DNA from: JAIEPM01 sp964546815
GTDB taxonomy: Bacteria; Cyanobacteriota; Vampirovibrionia; Obscuribacterales; Obscuribacteraceae
Assembly: GCA_964546815.1 (NCBI GenBank)
Contig: CAZJLR010000017.1
Span: 58,100 to 122,099 of the forward strand
Length of the DNA: 64,000 nucleotides
Direction: 5' to 3'
The notes beneath the pieces are model-generated. The model was not told where the DNA came from, did no database searches, and saw only the letters and a list, made by a program, of their open reading frames with translations. A program made the position numbers and the translations under genes. Shown here one piece after another: positions 24,909 to 34,100 of the stretch (the first letter of the stretch is position 1; the number at the start of each line of letters is the position of its first letter).

Positions 24909-27900
24909 TAAGCATGAAATTGTAACTGTTTTTCCGCTGGAATCCTAAACCAAAAGGTACTGCCCTCTCCAAGCTTTGATTGCACGCCGATGCTGCCTCC
25001 GTGCTGTTCAACGATTGCTTTGGATATTGCTAGTCCTAATCCTGAGCCGCCCCGCTCTGTTTCGTCTGCTTTTTCAACCTGCACAAAACGATCAAATATT
25101 TTTTGTCTCAGTTCATCGGGAATTCCTCTGCCATGATCACTTACACAAAACTCCAGTTGAGAATCTTTTGATGCGACTTTCACATTGATGGTTCCGCCGT
25201 CAGGTGAGTATTTGATTGCATTAGAAAGTAGGTTTATAAGCACCTGACAGAGTCGATCGCGATCTGCCAGCAATGTTGTTTCGCTCACCGACGATTCCAA
25301 CTTAATCTGTTTTACTTCCGCCAACTGTGCAACAGCAGTCGTAGATGCCTCAATCAAATCTGCTATGTTAATTTCTGTCTTATCGAGTACAAATTTTCCG
25401 GCTTCCATTTTTTCAATATCTAGAAGGTCGTTAATTAGTCTAATCAGTCTAGATGCTTCCTCTTGTGCGAATTTCAGCCTTAGCTTTCCTTTCTCTGATA
25501 ATTCGCCCCAAGTTCCGGTGCCAAACATTTCCAGGGCGACAGAAACAGACAAAAGTGGTGTCCGCAATTCGTGGCTGACAATCGAGATAAGCTGTTGTTT
25601 GAATGACTCCAACTCCATGAGACGATTAGCGGTTTCGAAAAGAATCTGGTCAAGATAAGCAATTTCATCGCCGCCTTTTATGGGTAGATCAAGTTCTTCG
25701 CGCTTAACCATTCGTGCAGTGTTTTCCATTACATGTTGCAAACGAGTCGTGAGACTGCGCATCAAAGTAATGGCGAGAAAAATAGAAAGCACGAGGTTCA
25801 ACACAACTCCGGCAGCAAGAGTCAGTTTCAAATTTTCAATCATCTTTGAACGTTCGATTGATAGACTCTTTCCAATTGCATTTTCTCGCAACATTAGCCT
25901 ATCTAGAGCTGACAATGCGTCAAGTCCTGGCTCGCCTATAACAAGGCACTCTTTGAAGCGCTTCTTCATTTGAGCCAGCATTTCTTGTCCGATTATTTCT
26001 CCTGTAGGTGTTTTTATCTGCATAGGCTCAGCTGCAGAACCTGGCTGGTTATCATTGCCCACACCCTTGATCATGGAACTCATCAAAAGGTTCCATCCGC
26101 CAGTTTCTATTAGTTTTTGAAACCCTCCGTTAGTTTCTGCTTTCGAGGACTCACGCTCGACAACATCTCTCATTTGCTTCAGAGAACGCTTGCAGTCCTC
26201 TATAATTTTCAATTCTTCAACATCGCTGATGGAACGTTTCGAGCGGTCTAACCCGTCGAGTGTCCCATTCCAACTCATGTCCAGTGCTTGCTTGAATCTG
26301 GAATCCCTTGTCAGCGAATACATCACAGTCACTTGCGTAGAATCGAGAAGCCCCTCGGCCATTCGAGTTATAGAATTAACGAGGTCTTGTGCGTTCTGCT
26401 CACGCTTTGTTTGCTCGCCAACTTGAATTAGCATATTCGCGATTACAGAGACGAATACTAATTGAAAAATCAGTGGGACCGCTATAATGACCAGTCCCTG
26501 TTGCAACACGCTGAACTTTTTCCATTTCCATGTTTTGCTCTGGCTTGACTCTTTCGATTCTGGCGACTTAAGCGAGGGAAGATTATGTCGAGCTGAATCT
26601 TGACCAGTTTTTGAGCTAAATTTGGCGGAATCTGGAATTCTCAGCCAGAATGTGCTGCCCTCACCTAACACAGAATCGACTCCGATGGTGCCACCATGTT
26701 GTTCAACAATTGAGCGAGAGATGGTAAGTCCGAGCCCTGTACCTTTCTTGGTTGTTGCGTCTTTACTGTCAACTTGCTTAAATGGCTCGAAAATTTGCTT
26801 GCGGAAGTCTTCGGGAATGCCCCGCCCCTGATCTCTTACACAGCACTCGAAAATACCATCGCCTTGTTTTGTTTCTATAGTCACCTTTCCTTGCGGTGGT
26901 GAAAATTTCATAGCGTTGGACAACAAGTTTACGATTACTTGAACAAGGCGATTACGATCTGCATAAACAGTTTGGACGTTGTTCTTAATTACTACGATTT
27001 CGATTCCATATTGTTCAGAAAGTTCTTTTACAGTGTCTATTGATGCAGCAATGATTTCATCGACAGGTATTAGTTCTGGGTCCATCTGAAGCTCTAAGCG
27101 ATCAAGATAGAGCAACTCTTTTACCAGTCCCATGAGTCGCTTTACGCTATTGTATGTGCGCCCAACTTTATCCTTTACTTTTGGGGGCAGCTCTCCGTAG
27201 ACACCTTCGCCAAGGGAGGAAAGAAATCCTCCAACTGATGTGAGAGGACTCTTTAGCTCATGACTTACCACGCCGATCATTTGATGTTTGAATTTTTCAA
27301 GCTCTTTAATTTCTGTGGCTGATTTGAAAAGGAATTGATCAAGTTCTGCTATTTCATCGCTACCTTCAAGGGGAGGGCTGGGCGTCGCACCTTTAGATAG
27401 ACTTACGGTGTTATTCATAATTATCAAAAGACGGTTTCTAATGTTCAGGCAAAAGAAAACAGCAAGCACAACTGTGACTACAAGGCTAAAGAACATAGCT
27501 AGCCATAGCATCTGCTGGAGAAGGTTCATTGACGCCAGTGCTATTTTTGCCTGCTTTTTGGCTAATTGATCGAGCTGTCTTCTGAGAATACCCGTATCCA
27601 GCCCTGGCGGCGCGCCTACACCCGACCATTGCGCAGCCAAATGCAGGGGTGGAACCACAAGTGATGGTTCATTTTTGGGCAACGTTTTCAGATGCTTGTA
27701 TAAGGCTGTTGCCTGTTCTTGATTAGATTTAGCGTGCGCTTTATAAAATTCAGACTGGCCTATGTTGTACGCTACAGTGCACCTCTGCGCTGTAAGTGAG
27801 CGGGCGGAGAACGTGATGTAACTGGTCAGGGCTTCCTTCAGAACAAGCTCACGTTCTACCAGGCGATTTGATTGCGTAAATCCGTAAAAAAGAAGCGTGA

Positions 27901-27973
27901 TGAAAACTGTCCCAAAAACTAATGGTATGGCGACAAGAATAAGTCCCTTATGAACAATTCTAAGTTTGAACAT
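24908..27973 (-). CDS. Tandem double transmembrane histidine kinase
   Basis: The 1021-residue protein contains two complete sensor kinases in series. Unit 1 (about 1-470): TM helix, sensor segment, second TM (WLAMFFSLVVTVVLAVFF), HAMP-like linker, HisKA with His238 in SHELKSP, then HATPase with NLLSNAMKFSP, DQGRGIP and GTGLGLTISRSIV. Unit 2 (about 487-1021) repeats the order: TM, sensor, TM, linker, HisKA with His801 in SHELRTP, and HATPase (NLLSNAIKYSP, DHGRGIP, GSGLGLAISKAIV). All N and G box residues appear intact in both. It probably autophosphorylates at two sites. No response regulator is adjacent. Probably arose by duplication and fusion; the membrane topology predicts four TM helices. 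Confidence 0.92.
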   Translation of the reverse strand: MFKLRIVHKGLILVAIPLVFGTVFITLLFYGFTQSNRLVERELVLKEALTSYITFSARSLTAQRCTVAYNIGQSEFYKAHAKSNQEQATALYKHLKTLPKNEPSLVVPPLHLAAQWSGVGAPPGLDTGILRRQLDQLAKKQAKIALASMNLLQQMLWLAMFFSLVVTVVLAVFFCLNIRNRLLIIMNNTVSLSKGATPSPPLEGSDEIAELDQFLFKSATEIKELEKFKHQMIGVVSHELKSPLTSVGGFLSSLGEGVYGELPPKVKDKVGRTYNSVKRLMGLVKELLYLDRLELQMDPELIPVDEIIAASIDTVKELSEQYGIEIVVIKNNVQTVYADRNRLVQVIVNLLSNAMKFSPPQGKVTIETKQGDGIFECCVRDQGRGIPEDFRKQIFEPFKQVDSKDATTKKGTGLGLTISRSIVEQHGGTIGVDSVLGEGSTFWLRIPDSAKFSSKTGQDSARHNLPSLKSPESKESSQSKTWKWKKFSVLQQGLVIIAVPLIFQLVFVSVIANMLIQVGEQTKREQNAQDLVNSITRMAEGLLDSTQVTVMYSLTRDSRFKQALDMSWNGTLDGLDRSKRSISDVEELKIIEDCKRSLKQMRDVVERESSKAETNGGFQKLIETGGWNLLMSSMIKGVGNDNQPGSAAEPMQIKTPTGEIIGQEMLAQMKKRFKECLVIGEPGLDALSALDRLMLRENAIGKSLSIERSKMIENLKLTLAAGVVLNLVLSIFLAITLMRSLTTRLQHVMENTARMVKREELDLPIKGGDEIAYLDQILFETANRLMELESFKQQLISIVSHELRTPLLSVSVALEMFGTGTWGELSEKGKLRLKFAQEEASRLIRLINDLLDIEKMEAGKFVLDKTEINIADLIEASTTAVAQLAEVKQIKLESSVSETTLLADRDRLCQVLINLLSNAIKYSPDGGTINVKVASKDSQLEFCVSDHGRGIPDELRQKIFDRFVQVEKADETERGGSGLGLAISKAIVEQHGGSIGVQSKLGEGSTFWFRIPAEKQLQFHA

Positions 27974-28139
27974 TAACTATCCTGTTAGAAGAATTCACGG
28001 GTAAAGTGCCATTTATCAACTAATTTACTGGCAAAGATTTCCCAGGGCTAGTAGCCGGACATGAGTACACAAGATCTACACGAAATATACACAACTCTAG
28101 CTTTCTTAACTGATAAAATGCGCTAATAACTACATTTTT

Positions 28140-28169
28140 TTGCAGCATTCTGTTAAAATTATCTATTAT
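28140..28169 (+). promoter_or_regulatory. Candidate sigma-70-type promoter for the pseudopilin triplet
   Basis: TTGCAG (28140-28145) and TATTAT (28164-28169) are separated by 18 bases, close to a -35/-10 pair. They lie about 60 bases before the ATG of the first TadE-like paralogue, in an AT-rich divergent region opposite the double kinase gene. The match is moderate and untested. Confidence 0.4.
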
Positions 28170-28231
28170 GGCGCGCTGAAATGCTGCGATAAATCAGGTA
28201 TTCGACGGACATCCACTTTCAGGCTGAGTCA

Positions 28232-28876
28232 ATGCTATCGAATCACGCATGCCAAAAAAAGCAGTTTGTAAAACGCATTCAAAGCTTCAGATGTGCCTGC
28301 AAAAACATTTGTGGTTCTTCCCTTCCTTTGCGCTCCAAGCAAGGCTCTGTAATGGTTGAAGGCGCGGTCGGTCTGCTGCTAGTTATTAGCGGACTTATAG
28401 TCGCGGTGCTCTTCTTACTGAATTCTGGACTGGCTGTATACAATCAAGAAAAAATCGGCTTTGTTGCTAACTCAGCGGCTTCATATGCAGCCAATTTGAC
28501 AAACACTTCTACCCGCCAGGCTGACGTCGATGCAGAAGTCAAAGATACAATGGCTAACTTGGGTTTAGACAGTTCAAACACTAGCACTACAATTTCAGAT
28601 GTAACTCTAAATTCCTTGCCCGCAGTTTCCGTCACCATAACGGCCAATCTGCCCACATTGATGACCGCAAACTTCGGCAGCATTTTTCCTCAGCAAATAC
28701 AAATTAATAACACTGCCGTTGCACTTAAGCCGGTAAATCCCATGCGTTATCTGGTTGTTGTCGACCCTCTTGGGGGTCAGGTAACTGTGCCTTTGATCAA
28801 CACAACAGGCATCATACCCAATGACGGTTTGCCAGCCTGGCAAATTAGCCTGGCTGGTGTTAAAAACATTCGTTAG
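28232..28876 (+). CDS. TadE-like pseudopilin paralogue 1 of 3
   Basis: The 214-residue protein has a long basic, Cys-containing leader (about 1-37), then GSVMVEGAVGLLLVISGLIVAVLFLLNSG: a glycine, a short polar stretch with a glutamate, and a hydrophobic helix, as in TadE-type proteins. The exported part (about 65-214) has the shared blocks STRQADV, ANLPTLM, PQQIQ, VVVDPLGG, TGIIPNDGLPAW and ends KNIR. Two similar genes follow on the same strand. The leader is longer than usual; a shorter start is possible. Its role is probably as a minor pilin or surface fibre subunit (inference). Confidence 0.75.
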   Translation: MLSNHACQKKQFVKRIQSFRCACKNICGSSLPLRSKQGSVMVEGAVGLLLVISGLIVAVLFLLNSGLAVYNQEKIGFVANSAASYAANLTNTSTRQADVDAEVKDTMANLGLDSSNTSTTISDVTLNSLPAVSVTITANLPTLMTANFGSIFPQQIQINNTAVALKPVNPMRYLVVVDPLGGQVTVPLINTTGIIPNDGLPAWQISLAGVKNIR

Positions 28877-28919
28877 CAAAAGCCATTTGAATAACTCAAT
28901 AATAAGCAGGTCTGAGACA

Positions 28920-29531
28920 TTGATAGCTTCCCCCGTAAAGAATTCCAATAAAAGAAGAATTTGCCTCAAAAGCAGAAACATGCGAGGGTCTGGTCTCATA
29001 GTGGGCGTGGCGTGCTTATTTTTGATAATCAGCGGAACTGTACTGGCTGTGCTTCTTCTGATGAATACAGGAGTAGCTACGTACAACAAAGAGAAGCTAG
29101 GTTTTATCGCCAACCAGGCAGCCACATACGCCGCCACTTACTCAGCTTACTTACCGGACGCTGCTACGCGCCAGTCTAACGTAAGCTCTATGGTCACAAA
29201 CTTGTTAACTAGTATGGGTTTGAATAGCAGCAATACAAACGTAACAGTTACTGACACTACAGTTGGTGCTCAAGCGGCCGTCTCTGTCACTGTCAGCGCC
29301 AATTTACCAACCATTATGTCGGCAAATTTTAGCTCCGTTCTGCCTCAGCAAATACAATCTTCTTTCACCGCTGTGGCGATTAAAGCTCCGTATGCAACAC
29401 AATACGTTGTTGGCGTCGACCCATTGGGTGGGCAGGCTACAGGATTAATGATCAACCCTACCGGTGCGCTGCCAAATGATGGGCTGCCGGCTTACAGTAT
29501 CAGCTTGCAAGGTCTTAAAAAGATTCGCTAG
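28920..29531 (+). CDS. TadE-like pseudopilin paralogue 2 of 3
   Basis: The 203-residue product aligns with its neighbours over almost its full length: hydrophobic helix (GSGLIVGVACLFLIISGTVL), then NTGVATYNKEKLGF, ATRQSNV, ANLPTIM, PQQIQ, VGVDPLGG, GALPNDGLPAY and final KKIR. In this copy the usual glutamate of the processing region is replaced (LIVGV where the other two have VEG). This may affect processing. The start is uncertain: TTG 28920 with GCAGG at a 9-base spacing is preferred; ATG 28980 would give a much shorter leader. Confidence 0.7.
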   Translation: MIASPVKNSNKRRICLKSRNMRGSGLIVGVACLFLIISGTVLAVLLLMNTGVATYNKEKLGFIANQAATYAATYSAYLPDAATRQSNVSSMVTNLLTSMGLNSSNTNVTVTDTTVGAQAAVSVTVSANLPTIMSANFSSVLPQQIQSSFTAVAIKAPYATQYVVGVDPLGGQATGLMINPTGALPNDGLPAYSISLQGLKKIR

Positions 29532-29553
29532 CGCAGTTCCAGGAATTCAATCT

Positions 29554-30153
29554 ATGCTCCGACCATCCAAACGAACAAAAAGCAAACAGAGACGTAGTTC
29601 TTTCATGCGTCCGATGACAGGCTCGGGCATCGTAGAAGGAGTCGTCGGGTTAGTATTGATAATAGGTACAACTGTTCTAGCTTCGCTTCTCTTAATAAAT
29701 ACTGGTGTTGCTACCTACAACAAAGAGAAAATCGGTTTTGTAGCCGACCAAGCAGCAGCTTTCGCTACCAGCTGCACCAATATGTCTACGCGCCAGGCTG
29801 ATGTTAGTTCTTTCGTTGACAATCTGTTAACTCAAATGGGACTAAACGCCAGCAACACTAATGTGACAGTAACTGATGTAGCTGTTGGGCAATGGGCCGC
29901 TGTTTCGGTTTCAGTGACTTCAAATCTCCCGACAATAATGTCATCGGGATTTAGCAACTTGTTGCCGCAGCAAATACAGGTATCCGACACTGCTGTCTCA
30001 ATTAAATCCCCTTATGTCTCTCAATACATTGTCGGCGTTGATCCGTTTGGCGGCACTGTTACTTGCGCTTTGATTGATCCCACAGGAAACTTACCGCCAG
30101 ACGGACTGGAAGCCTGGAGGATGAGCTTAACCGGTACCAAAAGGATTCGTTAA
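29554..30153 (+). CDS. TadE-like pseudopilin paralogue 3 of 3
   Basis: The 199-residue product has a basic leader (MLRPSKRTKSKQRRSSF), then GSGIVEGVVGLVLIIGTTVLASLLLINTG. The downstream blocks match its neighbours: NTGVATYNKEKIGF, STRQADV, TSNLPTIM, PQQIQ, VGVDPFGG, TGNLPPDGLEAW and final KRIR. AGGA sits 10 bases before the ATG at 29554. The gene lies 22 bases after copy 2. The copies have diverged substantially at the DNA level, so the duplication is not recent. Confidence 0.75.
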   Translation: MLRPSKRTKSKQRRSSFMRPMTGSGIVEGVVGLVLIIGTTVLASLLLINTGVATYNKEKIGFVADQAAAFATSCTNMSTRQADVSSFVDNLLTQMGLNASNTNVTVTDVAVGQWAAVSVSVTSNLPTIMSSGFSNLLPQQIQVSDTAVSIKSPYVSQYIVGVDPFGGTVTCALIDPTGNLPPDGLEAWRMSLTGTKRIR

Positions 30154-30181
30154 TGGTGGCAAAACTATCTTGTCGATCCAC

Positions 30182-30210
30182 GCGCTGCTAATCGCAAAGA
30201 TCAGCAGCGC
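30182..30210. terminator. Hairpin between convergent genes
   Basis: GCGCTGCT (30182-30189) and AGCAGCGC (30203-30210) pair perfectly over 8 bases with a 13-base loop. The hairpin sits just after the third pseudopilin gene and before the end of the small convergent gene. No clear T-run follows, so it may need Rho or act as a transcript end-stabilising structure. Confidence 0.4.
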
Positions 30211-30225
30211 CATTCAGCTATAGTT

Positions 30226-30468
30226 TCAGCCAAATTGAGGGAAGTTGTTCGGAACACGCTGCAAGGTTGTTTGATTGCCATTGGGCAGAGCATCACCAGT
30301 AGCCCACAGCCCACTTTGATATTCAGGCGGATTCGCATCACCGGCTGCTCTCATGCCAGTTTGATCGGGACTGATGTATGCTTGTCCAAGAAATTCATGG
30401 ACCAAAGCATTCCTCGCACTATCTTCTCTTACGTCTGCTTTTGAAGAGTCAAAATTTTCGATAGACAT
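30226..30468 (-). CDS. Small hypothetical protein
   Basis: This 80-residue protein (MSIENFDSSKADVRED...) has a good ribosome site, GGAG seven bases before the ATG, supporting a real gene. It is soluble and rich in Asn, Gln, Gly and Pro in its second half, with two similar short segments (MRAAGDANPPEYQ and LWATGDALPNGNQ), suggesting a small internal duplication. No family was recognised. It is convergent with the pseudopilin triplet and divergent from the exported hydrolase. Confidence 0.6.
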   Translation of the reverse strand: MSIENFDSSKADVREDSARNALVHEFLGQAYISPDQTGMRAAGDANPPEYQSGLWATGDALPNGNQTTLQRVPNNFPQFG

Positions 30469-30701
30469 GTTTTACTCCGGGTAGGTAAATTTTGCATTTA
30501 GTTGCGCGTTTTGCATAATCACGAGTTTGCCTTATTCGAAGTTTAGATGTCCGGTACAGTCTGTGAAAATTCTGTGATAAAGATAGCTAGGCTTCTAATT
30601 TCTAAATGGGTTGGAACGTTTAGAAGGGAACGTCGTCTTCAGGTGAGAAGCGAAGGGAGTTTTTGTATGCTCTCATCTTCACTTATCTGCAAGAGTCATC
30701 C

Positions 30702-31673
30702 ATGTTCAATAAACTCTATTGGTATTCTCGTGTCGTCTTTTCGCTCCTTTTGTGTGCAATGGTTCCAGTGACAGCCCTTGCATCTGTAACGCCCGCTCCT
30801 TTTCAGCCTTCAACGATTAAAGCTCCGGCAATCGAAACGGTTCAAAAATCTATTAAAAGCAACTATCCATTGTTCTTTGTTACAGATCGCAACGCAGAGT
30901 CTCACAATGGAACAATCCATTTTGGCGACAAGCGCTCTGAATCACTAACATTTGGAGAATACTTGCGTGACTCTCACTCAAGTGAGCTTAGCGATAACAA
31001 AATGACTCTATTTAAAAGCGAGCAAGAGTTCCTAGATGCTGTTAAAGCAACAGGAAGCAAAGATTTGGCAGTACTGGTACATGGATACAAAGAAAGCTTC
31101 AATGACTCTGTCGAGCGAGGCTTAGAAATGGTACCACATCTGAATGCACCGCTCATGGTATACGCGTGGCCGTCGAAAAATAACTATTGTTATTACATGG
31201 ATGATGAATGCGTCGCTGAATGGAGCGCACCGCACTTAGCCAGAGTTCTCGGTGATTTAGGTGATACCATCGGCTTGCATAATATTACGCTCGTTGGGCA
31301 TAGCCTGGGTGCGCGTCTGGTGCAATGGTCATTGAAAAATCTCTACCTAGAGCGTCGTCCAAGCGATCACTTCGCTGCTCTTTTACTATTCTCGCCCGAC
31401 ATCGACAGGGACACGCTTTTGCAAGATGCACCATTCTTAAAGCAAATATCGAACAAATGCCGCGTATACCTTGACCATCACGATACTCGCATCTGGTTAT
31501 CTAAAATGCTTCACGGCAATCCGCGTGTCTGCGCAAGCGACAAAAACGATCCTCAAATGAAGCTGTCGAAAATATTCAATTATGATGTCAGTCTGCATGG
31601 ACACAACTCAATTCCAGCAGAACTGGTTGCAGATGCAATGAGCAAAATGGTCCTGAGCGAGAAGGGTAACTAA
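30702..31673 (+). CDS. Exported alpha/beta hydrolase, DUF900-like
   Basis: The 323-residue protein has a signal peptide (VVFSLLLCAMVPVTALAS). It follows the DUF900 pattern: YPLFFVTDRNAE early, LAVLVHGYKESF (oxyanion strand), APLMVYAWPSK and the nucleophile elbow LVGHSLGARLVQW. The catalytic histidine is probably in SLHGHNSIPAE. It would act in the periplasm or outside on unknown esters or peptides. An in-frame TTG at 30663 has a strong AGGGAG site; ATG 30702 gives a better signal peptide, so the start is not settled. The DUF2252 gene follows 50 bases later. Confidence 0.8.
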   Translation: MFNKLYWYSRVVFSLLLCAMVPVTALASVTPAPFQPSTIKAPAIETVQKSIKSNYPLFFVTDRNAESHNGTIHFGDKRSESLTFGEYLRDSHSSELSDNKMTLFKSEQEFLDAVKATGSKDLAVLVHGYKESFNDSVERGLEMVPHLNAPLMVYAWPSKNNYCYYMDDECVAEWSAPHLARVLGDLGDTIGLHNITLVGHSLGARLVQWSLKNLYLERRPSDHFAALLLFSPDIDRDTLLQDAPFLKQISNKCRVYLDHHDTRIWLSKMLHGNPRVCASDKNDPQMKLSKIFNYDVSLHGHNSIPAELVADAMSKMVLSEKGN

Positions 31674-31723
31674 GCGCTGTTTTGAGTGCTATTCTTATCG
31701 GCACCCTTAGCACAGGTGCAATC

Positions 31724-33142
31724 ATGGCAAAAGATCAGAAAGGCGAAGAACTACCGGCAATCAGCCTAAGTAGCGGGTGGGACCACCTTTTTGTTCCGCC
31801 GACGCCAAGGAGTCAACGGATTGCCGAGGGAAAAGCGCTACGCAAGAAATATCCTCGTGAAGATCACGCTAAATGGCAGGCTGCAAAGCATCGTCCTGAT
31901 CCGGTAGATCTTCTTGATTCTCAATCTGCCGCAAGGCTCCCGCACCTCGTGCCGTTACGTTACGGCAGAATGATGCAATCGCCAATAGCCTTTTTTAGAG
32001 GCTCAGCTATCCTCATGGCAAGCGATTTATCTACTTTGCCAAAAACAGATTTAATGGTTCAACTATGCGGTGACTGCCATCTTTCCAATTTTGGGATTTT
32101 TGCCACACCAGAAAGAAATGTCATTTTCGATTTGAACGATTTCGATGAAACACTGCCAGGACCTTTTGAATGGGATTTAAAACGATTGGTTGCCAGTTTT
32201 GCGATCGCAGCCGATTGCGGCGGGTTTAAAACTTCGGTAGCTGAGCGCACGGTTTCATCACTGATCAGAGTCTACCGGCAAAAGATGGAAGAATTCACCG
32301 AAATGAGTTCGCTCGATATCTGGTATCACCGTGTTGACTGGGAACACCTGGTACAGAAAATCAAAAAGCCAATTCGCAAAGGTACAGCCATATCGAATTT
32401 GGATAAATTAAAAGAGAAAAGGGGACATGCCGCAGCACTAAGCAAGCTAACTGAAGTCGTAGACGGCATGCGCAGAATTAAAGATCAGCCACCGTTGGTT
32501 TACCACTCAGCGGAAGTCACCCAAGAATCAACGAAAATGATTTTCAAGCTCTACGCTGATAGCCTCTGGCCATCGCGACAACGTCTTCTTCAGCGCTATC
32601 ATATTATCGACGTCGCAATGAAAGTAGTCGGAGTCGGAAGTGTGGGCACTGCAGCTGGCATTGCACTCCTTCAGGGCGATGGTGGTGACGACGATTACAT
32701 CATGCTGCAAATTAAGCAGGCACTACCCTCGGTGCTAGAGCCATACGTTGGTAAAAGCTATTTCCAGCACCCGGGAGCACGCGTAGTAAATGGACAGCGC
32801 ATGCTGCAATCTGCTTCAGACATGTTCTTAGGCTGGACAACTGGTCCCAAAAGAGACTTCTACATTCGCCAGCTCATGGATGCAAAAGCCTCGGTACCAG
32901 TTGACGAACTCGACGCAGTTTCATTAGAACAATATGCTGAAGTTTGCGGTCATGTGCTTGCGCGCGCTCACGCAAGAACTGGAAATGCCTCGCAAATAAA
33001 TGGCTACATTGGTCGCGGAGATACTTTTGATGAGGCAATGACAAAATTTGCACTGGCTTACAAAAAGCAAAACGAAGCTGATTATAATGCGCTTCTTAAA
33101 GCATTCAAAAGCGGCAAAATTCAGGCGATAAGAGAATCGTAG
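31724..33142 (+). CDS. DUF2252 family protein
   Basis: The 472-residue protein matches DUF2252 throughout: LVPLRYGRMMQSPIAFFRGSA, LCGDCHLSNFG, FDLNDFDETLPGPFEWDLKRL and GVGSVGT. The C-terminal part has YAEVCGHVLARAHARTGN and GRGDTFDEAM. The family has a kinase-like fold with putative catalytic or metal residues in GDCHLSNFG and FDLNDFDE; a biochemical activity is not established. No signal peptide from the ATG at 31724, chosen for its AGGTG site; an upstream TTG (31682) would add 14 residues. It follows the exported hydrolase on the same strand and may be cotranscribed. Confidence 0.92.
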   Translation: MAKDQKGEELPAISLSSGWDHLFVPPTPRSQRIAEGKALRKKYPREDHAKWQAAKHRPDPVDLLDSQSAARLPHLVPLRYGRMMQSPIAFFRGSAILMASDLSTLPKTDLMVQLCGDCHLSNFGIFATPERNVIFDLNDFDETLPGPFEWDLKRLVASFAIAADCGGFKTSVAERTVSSLIRVYRQKMEEFTEMSSLDIWYHRVDWEHLVQKIKKPIRKGTAISNLDKLKEKRGHAAALSKLTEVVDGMRRIKDQPPLVYHSAEVTQESTKMIFKLYADSLWPSRQRLLQRYHIIDVAMKVVGVGSVGTAAGIALLQGDGGDDDYIMLQIKQALPSVLEPYVGKSYFQHPGARVVNGQRMLQSASDMFLGWTTGPKRDFYIRQLMDAKASVPVDELDAVSLEQYAEVCGHVLARAHARTGNASQINGYIGRGDTFDEAMTKFALAYKKQNEADYNALLKAFKSGKIQAIRES

Positions 33143-33198
33143 GTCTGAAAGATTGGCCGATTAGTGCAAAACAAACGGGATAGTCATTGCTCAAAAGC

Positions 33199-33705
33199 TT
33201 AGAGTTGGCGCCAGGGTTCGTTGTCGTTTTTCCTAAATCCATCAGGCTGATAGCCGCAATTGGCAAACTCAAGTTTGAAAGCATCAGGGTTATCAGCCGC
33301 CTCAATCATTGTTTTAGCAACAACTCCAATAGCTGCTTCCCATGTTTCTGCCATCGGCACTGTCCACTCACCTTCTTTACCGAGGTGCTCTGCCAACACC
33401 GCCATGAGGTTCTCACCGACGGCACTGTAGTGAGCATTCTCAGTTTTGTACCTCAAATGGCGCACTCCCATAGCATGTAGATATGGCAGGAGGCGATCAG
33501 GATGTTCCACACCAGCAACGATTGCACCTAAAGAAGCCATCAGCTTCTTATGTTGTTCTTCTGGAGGTGTATGAAAGAGAGGCTTAACCGATGGATATTT
33601 CTCAAATAGTCTCCTATAGAAAGCCAGTCCCAATGCTTTTGTGCCTCCATTTTCTACCTTTGCACGTTCGAATGTTTGTCTAAGTAGTGCTACATCCAGT
33701 GTCAT
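33199..33705 (-). CDS. Single-domain haemoglobin (Vitreoscilla/flavohaemoglobin-like)
   Basis: The 168-residue protein has a classical globin fold. Tyr30 (B10) lies in FYRRLFEKYP, Gln51 (E7) in EEQHKKL, and the proximal His83 (F8) in GVRHLRY followed by NAHYSAVGENL. This Tyr/Gln/His set is that of single-domain and flavohaemoglobins, which bind O2 or detoxify NO. There is no reductase domain. Two adjacent ATGs (33708, 33705) follow AAGGAG; 33705 has the better spacing. An Rrf2-type regulator is divergently encoded 395 bases away, suggesting NO or redox control (inference). Confidence 0.9.
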   Translation of the reverse strand: MTLDVALLRQTFERAKVENGGTKALGLAFYRRLFEKYPSVKPLFHTPPEEQHKKLMASLGAIVAGVEHPDRLLPYLHAMGVRHLRYKTENAHYSAVGENLMAVLAEHLGKEGEWTVPMAETWEAAIGVVAKTMIEAADNPDAFKLEFANCGYQPDGFRKNDNEPWRQL

Positions 33706-34100
33706 CATAATCTCCTTCGTTATTTTGTGAGTAATAAACCAAGTCACAAACAGATGCCCGTGAATCGTCCACGTGGTGCATGTTGTCGCAAACACCACTG
33801 TCCTTCTAAAGTCAATCAATCGCAGCGCAAACGCACATTGACACCGCGCCCGTCAAAAACCATTCCGGGTCACGGAAAATGTCGGGTCTAGATTTATGTT
33901 CAGTCAGGGTCGAAACAGGAAGTGCTTTCGACTAATTTTTACTCCATTTGTCTTTCGGATCATAAGATCCGTCGCTTTTCCAACAAACGGACCTTTATAT
34001 CCATAATACAATCTTGGAAATTCGGTTCATCATCCGAAAGGCTGATTGCGTGGTATTGTGTACATTAAGGTGTTTTTGTTTTTAAGAGGAGCGCGGAAGA
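33706..34100. promoter_or_regulatory. Divergent globin/Rrf2 control region with inverted repeats
   Basis: This 395-base region must hold both promoters. Two inverted repeats stand out: CGGATC ATAA GATCCG (33956-33971, perfect) and TTCGG ttcatcat CCGAA (34021-34038). Either could be an operator of the Rrf2 protein, but they do not match the NsrR or IscR consensus I know. No coding sequence of note is seen. Confidence 0.45.

Noticed and set aside
28607..29137. Minus-strand open frame of 176 codons opposite the first two pseudopilin genes
   Set aside because: The plus strand encodes three mutually similar proteins across this area, so the minus frame is a shadow.
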